Below are positions 58,180 through 64,000 of a DNA stretch of 64,000 nucleotides, in pieces (the first letter of the stretch is position 1; each line of letters begins with the position of its first letter). The position numbers and the translations under genes were made by a program. Under the pieces are notes generated by a model. That model saw only the letters and a list, made by a program, of their open reading frames with translations, had not been told where the DNA came from and did not search any database. Source of the DNA: Geomicrobium sp. JCM 19039 (GTDB lineage: Bacteria; Bacillota; Bacilli; Bacillales; Marinococcaceae). The DNA is taken from the NCBI RefSeq assembly GCF_000698145.1, contig NZ_BAXB01000018.1, forward strand, positions 1 to 64,000, read 5' to 3'.

Positions 58180-59454
58180 ATGTCAAAAATCGTTTATATT
58201 TCAAATGCTGCGCAAGTGGTGACAATGAAAGGCCATAGTGAACAACCTGCTAAAAAAGAGAGAATGTCAGAAGTAGGCATGATTGAACACGGCAGTGTGC
58301 TTATTGAAGATGGTGTCATTTTGGCGGTAGGAACGGATCAAGACATTCGCGCAGAACACAGTGAAAAGCTTGAGAATGCGGAGGTAATCGATGCCACTGG
58401 AAAGACGGTTACTCCAGGCCTTGTTGACCCGCATACACATCTCGTTCATGCAGGTACACGCGAAAACGAATATGCGATGCGCCTTGAAGGCAGAAGTTAT
58501 ATGGACATTATGAACGCAGGTGGCGGAATTCATGCGACGACACGGGCGACGCAAAAAGCGACTTCAGAAGAATTATACGAGCAGTCGCATCGTCGTCTGA
58601 ACAAATTTTTGCTACACGGTGTGACGACAATAGAAGCGAAAAGTGGGTACGGATTAACACTTGAACATGAGCTTAAGCAATTGCGTGTCGCTAAAGAGCT
58701 TGAAGCAGACCATCCGATCGATATTGTGTCTACGTTCATGGGGGCACATGCTGTGCCGATGGATGAAAAAGAAAATCCAGAAGCATTTGTGGACCGTGTC
58801 ATTGATGAAATGATGCCAGTGGTCGCTGAAGAGAAACTGGCGAAATTTAATGATGTGTTTTGTGAGCGTGGCGTATTCACGCCTGATCAGTCAAGACGAA
58901 TTCTAGAAGCAGGGAAAAAGCACGGTCTTATTCCAAAGATCCATGCGGATGAAATTGAGCCGTACGAAGGCGCAGAACTTGCTGCTGAAGTAGGTGCCAT
59001 TTCGGCTGATCATTTGCTTAAAGCTAGCGACCGTGGGGTTGAACAAATGGCTGAAGCGGGTGTAGTGGGTGTGTTACTACCAGGAACAGCTTTCTTCTTA
59101 ATGGCAGAGTTTGCCGATGGCCGTAAGATGATCGACAAAGGTTTGCCCGTAGCGCTTTCGACTGATCAGAATCCAGGCTCCTCACCGACGATTTCATTGC
59201 CATTTATTATGAATCTCGGCTGCTTAAAAATGGGGATGACACCTGAAGAGGTGTTGACGGCAACGACGATTAATGCGGCACATGCCATTGGTATGGAGAA
59301 GAAAGTAGGGAGCCTTGAAGTTGGGAAGAAAGGCGACGTTACGATCTTTGATGTGCCGAATTATTTGACCTTGTCCTATCAATACGGCATGAATCATGTT
59401 GATACGGTCGTTAAAGAAGGCAAGACACTCGTCCGTGGTGGTTCATTAGCATGA
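58180..59454 (+). CDS. hutI: Imidazolonepropionase
   Basis: A 424-residue amidohydrolase with the metal motif VDPHTHLVHAGTREN, MDIMNAGGGIHATTRAT, KIHADEIEP and ALSTDQNPGSSPTISLPFIM. It opens imidazolone propionate to formiminoglutamate. ATG at 58180 chosen over GTG at 58174 because GAAAGGAAGAG is well spaced. Overlaps hutG by 4 bp. Confidence 0.95.
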   Translation: MSKIVYISNAAQVVTMKGHSEQPAKKERMSEVGMIEHGSVLIEDGVILAVGTDQDIRAEHSEKLENAEVIDATGKTVTPGLVDPHTHLVHAGTRENEYAMRLEGRSYMDIMNAGGGIHATTRATQKATSEELYEQSHRRLNKFLLHGVTTIEAKSGYGLTLEHELKQLRVAKELEADHPIDIVSTFMGAHAVPMDEKENPEAFVDRVIDEMMPVVAEEKLAKFNDVFCERGVFTPDQSRRILEAGKKHGLIPKIHADEIEPYEGAELAAEVGAISADHLLKASDRGVEQMAEAGVVGVLLPGTAFFLMAEFADGRKMIDKGLPVALSTDQNPGSSPTISLPFIMNLGCLKMGMTPEEVLTATTINAAHAIGMEKKVGSLEVGKKGDVTIFDVPNYLTLSYQYGMNHVDTVVKEGKTLVRGGSLA

Positions 59455-60443
59455 GTGGCTATCCGTACCCTCAGCTTGATCGACCGCAAAGAGTTTGGAC
59501 AAAAAAAGCAGAGGCGACCGAAGACGTAAAAGTTCACGAGTGGATTCGACCTGTCCATGAAACGACTGATTTGGGTAATGTGGACGTGACGATTCTCGGA
59601 GTTCCTCTGTCAAAGTCATCCATTAGCACTTCGGCAGCGAGTGAGAACCCAGAAGCGATGCGCGCCGCTTGGAAATCGTTCCAAACGTACAACTTGGACG
59701 AAGACGTCGATCTTGCGTCTCTTCGTGCCGTTGATTTAGGGGACGTTAAGCAGCATGTGACGGATATTCAACATACGCACGAGAACATTACAAAAGCGAT
59801 GGAAGCGATGAGAGTACACCATCCACATACACTGCCTGTGTCCTTAGGTGGTGACCACTCCATTACAGCGATGCTCGTAAAAGGGTGGAAAAATGCTCAT
59901 CCTAATGAGCAAATCGGGATTTTGCAATTGGATAGCCATTTTGACTTGCGAGACCCGAATGAGCTCGGTCCTGCAAATGGGACGCCCATACGGTTTTTAA
60001 TTGAGGACGGTGTCATTGAAGGCAAGCACGTGCATAACATTGGTCTCCATGGTTTTTTTAACGCCAAGGACTTAAAAATATACGCAGATCAACATGGAAT
60101 TAACTATAAAACGATGAAAAATACTAGAAAAGCCGGCATTGGATCGGTCATTCAAGAAGCATTGGAAACACTAAGTAAGCAGGTAGATACCATCTATTTA
60201 ACGGTCGACATGGACGTGCTTGATATTGTTCACGGACCCGCAGCTCCCGCCGCCACACCTGGTGGCATGTATACAGAAGAATTATTCGAAGCTGTTCAAC
60301 TGGCAGGTGAACATGAACGAGTGAAGGCAATGGACATTGTTTGTCTTGATCCTCGAAAAGATGTTGGGGAACAAACCGTTAAAGCTGCCGTTCACACCAT
60401 GCTCAGTTTTCTTACCGGATATAGCAAAAGAAAAGAGGCGTAG
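59451..60443 (+). CDS. hutG: Formimidoylglutamase (arginase/agmatinase family)
   Basis: A 330-residue ureohydrolase-fold enzyme with Mn ligands in GGDHSIT, LQLDSHFDLRD and TVDMDVLDIVHGP. It hydrolyses formiminoglutamate to glutamate and formamide, finishing histidine breakdown. Overlap with hutI supports co-translation; a terminator follows the stop. Confidence 0.93.
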   Translation: MSGYPYPQLDRPQRVWTKKAEATEDVKVHEWIRPVHETTDLGNVDVTILGVPLSKSSISTSAASENPEAMRAAWKSFQTYNLDEDVDLASLRAVDLGDVKQHVTDIQHTHENITKAMEAMRVHHPHTLPVSLGGDHSITAMLVKGWKNAHPNEQIGILQLDSHFDLRDPNELGPANGTPIRFLIEDGVIEGKHVHNIGLHGFFNAKDLKIYADQHGINYKTMKNTRKAGIGSVIQEALETLSKQVDTIYLTVDMDVLDIVHGPAAPAATPGGMYTEELFEAVQLAGEHERVKAMDIVCLDPRKDVGEQTVKAAVHTMLSFLTGYSKRKEA

Positions 60444-60458
60444 TTGCCTCTTTTCTTT
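60426..60458 (+). terminator. Terminator after hutG
   Basis: AAAGAAAAGAGGC and GCCTCTTTTCTTT around a 5-nt loop, at the end of hutG. The YjiH gene continues downstream, so this may be partial. Confidence 0.6.
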
Positions 60459-60494
60459 ACACCGGTCGTTGTGTTGAATACAGGGGGATGAAAG

Positions 60495-61844
60495 ATGAAA
60501 CAAACATCGAGAACCGTTGAAACTGCGAATAACCGTCTTTCTTACGTGAAGTTATGGAGCACAATGATTATCGGTTTTCTTTTCTTTTTGCTTCCAATAA
60601 AGGTAGACGGAGCTTGGACCATTCCTTTTGATGTCTTTGTGTCTAGCATACAAGACCACTTTCCACAAATGGTCGCCTTTTACGTATTGCTCATTATCTT
60701 GTTGAGCGCTGTACTTAGCACGATTGCACTTATTCAATCGCGCTCGAATACTGAATGGAGCCGTGATTTTTCGTATTTTCGGACGAGCATACCGTTTTTA
60801 ATCTTTCGTTTGCTCGGTGCTGTTTTTGCGATTATGATCGTCTTTAATATCGGTCCAGAAGCGGTGCTTTTGCCGAATACTGGACAGCTCATGTATCACA
60901 ATCTTGTGTCATCTGTAGCAGTCATTGTTCCTTTAGGTGCTTTCTTTGTCACGCTTTTCGTTGCTTTTGGCGGATTGGAATTTATCGGAACATTATCAAA
61001 ACCGATTATGCGACCCCTTTTCAAAGTGCCAGGGCGTGCGTCGTTAGACATTGTCGCATCCATTGTAGCAAGTTACTCAGTCGGCATTTATGTGACGAAC
61101 AAAATGTATAAACAGAGCCGATACTCCGCTAAAGAGTCCATCATTATCGTAACGTGTTTTTCGTCTGTAAGCATTGGATTTTTTGCCGTTGTCGCTTCAA
61201 CATTGGATTTGTTGCATCTGTTTCCCCTTATCTTTTTAAGTGTCACATTTGTCATGATTGTGCTGGCTGCGATTCTCGTTCGAATTCCACCTCTTTCTAG
61301 AAAACCAGATACGTTTGTGGGTGAACCGGTGGAAGAAGAACAACCTGAAGGAAATCTATTTAAGGCAGCACTTCGGATCGGTGCAGCCCGGGCAAAAGAA
61401 TCCAATCAGTTATTTAAAGAACTGTTTAGTGGATTGCTAGATGGTGGTAAATTAACGATTCTAATCTTACCTACGATTCTATCTATCGGGTTGTCTGCCA
61501 TTTTAATTGCAGAATATACACCTGTTTTTCAATGGATTGGAAAGCCGATGGAACCACTCATCATGTTGTTAGGCATACCGGATGCACATCTCGTAGCACC
61601 GGCATCACTCGTTGGAATTGCAGAGATGTTCTTGCCTGCGTTGTTTGTTGTAGAGGCCGCAGTTGAAGCGAAATTCTTTATCGCTGTTCTTTCCTTATCT
61701 CAAGTATTGTTTTTCTCAGCGGTCATTCCGCTTTTGATGGAAGTGGATGTACCGGTCACACTAAAAGATATGCTCATTCTGTTTGTGCTTCGTACACTCA
61801 TAGCGATGCCGATTATCGCCTTGATTACCCATATCGTATTCTGA
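60495..61844 (+). CDS. YjiH family permease, probable histidine/urocanate transporter
   Basis: A 449-residue protein with about ten hydrophobic segments and nucleoside-recognition (Gate)-type repeats (FVAFGGLEFIGTLSKPIMRP, GLLDGGKLTILILPTILSIG, LVAPASLVGIAEMFLPALF). YjiH proteins often sit in hut clusters, where HutM is used in B. subtilis. Position between hutG and hutP makes uptake of histidine or urocanate the best guess, not shown by sequence alone. SD AGGGGG precedes the ATG. Confidence 0.85.
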   Translation: MKQTSRTVETANNRLSYVKLWSTMIIGFLFFLLPIKVDGAWTIPFDVFVSSIQDHFPQMVAFYVLLIILLSAVLSTIALIQSRSNTEWSRDFSYFRTSIPFLIFRLLGAVFAIMIVFNIGPEAVLLPNTGQLMYHNLVSSVAVIVPLGAFFVTLFVAFGGLEFIGTLSKPIMRPLFKVPGRASLDIVASIVASYSVGIYVTNKMYKQSRYSAKESIIIVTCFSSVSIGFFAVVASTLDLLHLFPLIFLSVTFVMIVLAAILVRIPPLSRKPDTFVGEPVEEEQPEGNLFKAALRIGAARAKESNQLFKELFSGLLDGGKLTILILPTILSIGLSAILIAEYTPVFQWIGKPMEPLIMLLGIPDAHLVAPASLVGIAEMFLPALFVVEAAVEAKFFIAVLSLSQVLFFSAVIPLLMEVDVPVTLKDMLILFVLRTLIAMPIIALITHIVF

Positions 61845-61940
61845 TTGACTTTTCACAAGGAAAAAAATACAATGAAAACAATTACACCAGTCAATAGTTG
61901 ATAGTTCGTGTGTAATGTTTAAGGTTAGTGAGTGATTGGA

Positions 61941-62384
61941 ATGCCTTTAAAAACAAACGGAAGAATCGGAAAATCCGCGCTTTTACTTCTTTTGGAAGAA
62001 GATTGTGCACATATTGAAGAACAATTGCAGCTTTCAAACTGGCAGTTTTGCAAAGGGAAAGTTGGATCAATGGATACACATAAAGTCGTTGCCGCTATTG
62101 AAACGGCAGCAAAGAATGAGAAGATCATTAACAAAGACCTTTACCGAGAAGGGCACGCGCTTTATCACGCAATTATTGAAGCGATGCAAGGGGTTACGAG
62201 AGGGCAAGTCCAGCTAGGCTCGATGTTACGTACGGTTGGTCTTAGCTTTTCCATCGTGAGAGGTCGACCTTATGATGAACCCGAAGAAGGGGAATGGATT
62301 GCCGTATCTCTTTATGGGACAATTGGAGCCCCAGTAAAAGGCGCAGAGCACGAGACGATTGGACTTGGCATTAACCACATATAA
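61941..62384 (+). CDS. hutP: Hut operon antiterminator HutP
   Basis: A 147-residue RNA-binding antiterminator: [65 protein letters not shown], and ending ETIGLGINH. Histidine and Mg2+ let HutP bind NAG triplets in the mRNA and open a terminator. The target sits 10 bp after this gene, before hutH. ATG at 61941 chosen; GTG at 61932 is in-frame. Confidence 0.93.
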   Translation: MPLKTNGRIGKSALLLLLEEDCAHIEEQLQLSNWQFCKGKVGSMDTHKVVAAIETAAKNEKIINKDLYREGHALYHAIIEAMQGVTRGQVQLGSMLRTVGLSFSIVRGRPYDEPEEGEWIAVSLYGTIGAPVKGAEHETIGLGINHI

Positions 62385-62392
62385 GCGGCCCA

Positions 62393-62409
62393 CAGCCAAT
62401 AGACACTAG
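62393..62409 (+). promoter_or_regulatory. HutP RNA-binding site (NAG triplets)
   Basis: CAG (62393), TAG (62400) and TAG (62407) are spaced by exactly 4 nt, the NAG-N4-NAG-N4-NAG pattern bound by HutP, and the last triplet runs into the terminator stem downstream. HutP plus histidine should prevent hairpin formation and allow hutH transcription. Confidence 0.8.
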
Positions 62410-62456
62410 GGGGCTATATGAAACCGTACATCGTACGGTTTTGTATAGTCCCTTTT
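62408..62456 (+). terminator. HutP-controlled terminator before hutH
   Basis: GGG-CTATA-AAACCGTAC and GTACGGTTT-TATAG-CCC form a long interrupted stem with a 3-nt loop, followed by T5. The overlap of its 5' side with the NAG triplets supports antitermination. Confidence 0.85.
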
Positions 62457-62482
62457 TATATTGAAAAAAAAGGAGCGGTCTA

Positions 62483-63991
62483 ATGATTACATTAAATGGA
62501 CATTCACTTACGATCGTACAAATGAAAAAGATCTTGTTTGACAAAGAACGTGTTCAGATTGATGACTCGAGCTTAGAGAAAGTGAAAACGTCTCGGGAAG
62601 CAGTAGAACGAATTGTTGAGCATGGCGATGTCGTGTACGGCATTAACACGGGGTTTGGGAAGTTAAGCGATGTGCCCGTACCGAAAGAAGACGTCGAGGC
62701 ACTGCAGCGCAACTTAATTCATTCCCATGCTTGCGGTGTCGGAGAGCCTTTTCCAGAACCTGTCGGGCGTGCGATGCTCATTCTTAGACTCAATGCGCTT
62801 CTTAAAGGCGTTTCCGGGGTTCGCCCTGTCATTGTTCATACCTTAAGAGATATGATTAACGCAAACCTTTCACCAGTCGTTCCGCAACAAGGGTCTCTCG
62901 GCGCAAGTGGAGATCTTGCTCCCCTCGCTCATTTAGCACTCGCGCTCATGGGAGAAGGAGACGTGTTTGTAAAAGGAGAGCTTCGCCCTGCCTTGAAAGT
63001 GTTAGACGAATACAACATTAAGCCTGTCACACTACGAGCAAAAGAGGGTCTCGCGCTCATCAACGGGACACAAGCGATGACAGCAATGGGGGTCATTGGA
63101 TACCTTGAAGCCGAGAATTTGGCTCAGTATGCCGATCTTGTAAGTGCGTTGACGATTGAAGGGCTTCAAGGCATTATTGATGCATTCGATGAGGACGTTC
63201 ACATCGCAAGAGGGTATGAGGAGCAAGTTGATGTTGCAGCGAGAATTCGTGACTACCTTGAAGGAAGCCGATTGACGACGCGTCAAGGGCAATTGCGAGT
63301 GCAAGATGCCTACTCCATCCGTTGTATTCCGCAAGTGCACGGAGCATCTTGGCAAACGTTGAAGTATGTAAAAGAGAAGCTAGAAATTGAAATGAATGCA
63401 GCGACCGACAATCCACTAATCTTTGACGATGGTGAAAAAATTATAAGCGGAGGGAATTTTCACGGTCAACCCATTGCATTTGCTATGGACTTCCTAAAGA
63501 TTGCCGTCGCAGAACTCGCGAACATTTCAGAACGAAGAATTGAGCGGTTAGTGAATCCACAGCTCAATGATTTACCAGCATTTTTAAGCCCGCAACCTGG
63601 AATTCAGTCTGGGGCGATGATTCTTCAGTATACGGCTGCTTCCCTAGTATCTGAAAATAAGACACTGGCTCATCCAGCAAGTGTGGATTCAATCCCATCT
63701 TCAGCCAACCAAGAAGATCATGTAAGCATGGGGACCATTGGTTCTAGGCATGCGTATCAAATTATCCAAAATGCGAGAAAAGTATTAGCGATCGAGGCCA
63801 TCTGTGGCATGCAAGCTGCGGAATACAGAGGTAGTGAGAACCTTGCGATGAAGACGAAACAGTTCTATACCGAAGCAAGAAAAGTGGTTCCGTCCATTGA
63901 GCAAGACAGAATCTTTTCAAAAGATATTGAACAACTAGACCATTGGCTAAAAACGAGAATGTGCGAGGAAGTTACGCCCGTCGTTTCTTGA
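62483..63991 (+). CDS. hutH: Histidine ammonia-lyase
   Basis: A 502-residue lyase, standard length. The MIO cofactor triad Ala-Ser-Gly is at 141-143 in [16 protein letters not shown]; other motifs are [33 protein letters not shown] and [11 protein letters not shown]. It deaminates histidine to urocanate, the first step of the pathway. Start ATG after AAAGGAG. Last gene of the window, separated from hutU-I-G by the transporter and hutP. Confidence 0.97.
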   Translation: MITLNGHSLTIVQMKKILFDKERVQIDDSSLEKVKTSREAVERIVEHGDVVYGINTGFGKLSDVPVPKEDVEALQRNLIHSHACGVGEPFPEPVGRAMLILRLNALLKGVSGVRPVIVHTLRDMINANLSPVVPQQGSLGASGDLAPLAHLALALMGEGDVFVKGELRPALKVLDEYNIKPVTLRAKEGLALINGTQAMTAMGVIGYLEAENLAQYADLVSALTIEGLQGIIDAFDEDVHIARGYEEQVDVAARIRDYLEGSRLTTRQGQLRVQDAYSIRCIPQVHGASWQTLKYVKEKLEIEMNAATDNPLIFDDGEKIISGGNFHGQPIAFAMDFLKIAVAELANISERRIERLVNPQLNDLPAFLSPQPGIQSGAMILQYTAASLVSENKTLAHPASVDSIPSSANQEDHVSMGTIGSRHAYQIIQNARKVLAIEAICGMQAAEYRGSENLAMKTKQFYTEARKVVPSIEQDRIFSKDIEQLDHWLKTRMCEEVTPVVS

Positions 63992-64000
63992 GTGGTGAAC

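Overview
The window comes from the chromosome of a low-to-moderate GC, spore-forming member of the Bacillaceae. The order ydiF - rex - tatA - tatC - ydiK - ydiL - groES - groEL matches the Bacillus subtilis groESL neighbourhood. There are also a FMN riboswitch-ribDEBAH operon, a thiL-tsaE-tsaB-rimI-tsaD block, a CIRCE element, a yknWXYZ-type export operon, an exosporium-type collagen protein behind a sigma-K-like promoter, and a full hut set. Many TTG/GTG starts, KtrAB, a TRAP sugar-acid transporter and a BCCT remnant suggest an alkaliphilic or halotolerant relative (Shouchella/Alkalihalobacillus/Geomicrobium-like). The genus is a guess from gene order and content only.

Layout. 1-9.5 kb: intergenic repeat, collagen-like spore protein, S9 peptidase, TetR with a small multidrug exporter, yknWXYZ, a DUF1540 micro-gene. 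9.6-14.6 kb: riboflavin operon and a transsulfuration enzyme. 14.6-15.5 kb: stand-alone 5S rRNA and initiator tRNA followed by tandem repeats carrying the tRNA 3' end. 15.5-19.7 kb: thiL and t6A genes. 19.7-21 kb: PbuE-type purine efflux pump under an adenine riboswitch. 21-28.2 kb: ABC-F, Rex, Tat, YdiK/YdiL, GroESL. 28.5-32.8 kb: secreted and cell-surface proteins. 33-35 kb: KtrAB potassium uptake. 35.2-41.8 kb: LacI-controlled sugar-acid cluster with TRAP transporter, 6-phospho-3-hexuloisomerase, KDG kinase, hexulose-6-phosphate synthase and KDPG aldolase. 41.8-42.8 kb: palindrome-rich spacer. 42.8-44.2 kb: CzrA-type zinc sensor and CDF exporter. 44.3-51.2 kb: DUF418 protein, two YitT proteins, TetR/SDR pair, AhpFC. 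51.5-56.3 kb: AraC-type regulator with an atypical receiver, palindrome-rich spacers, truncated BCCT gene, EamA transporter. 56.5-64 kb: histidine utilisation genes hutU-I-G, YjiH transporter, hutP, a HutP-type antiterminator site, hutH.

A technical point governs the reading of the whole window. Sixteen otherwise well-conserved genes are broken, and all of about 25 breaks are explained by loss of a base, never a gain, often at a short homopolymer. That is the signature of sequencing or assembly undercalls, so I annotate these as whole genes and say where the frame breaks. The BCCT fragment is the one gene that looks truly truncated.

Most unusual content: the LacI/TRAP/HxlA-HxlB/KDG cluster, which joins ribulose-monophosphate-type enzymes to the lower Entner-Doudoroff steps; several families of hairpin-forming intergenic repeats; a tRNA-derived tandem repeat; and an AraC response regulator with Glu at the phosphoacceptor position.
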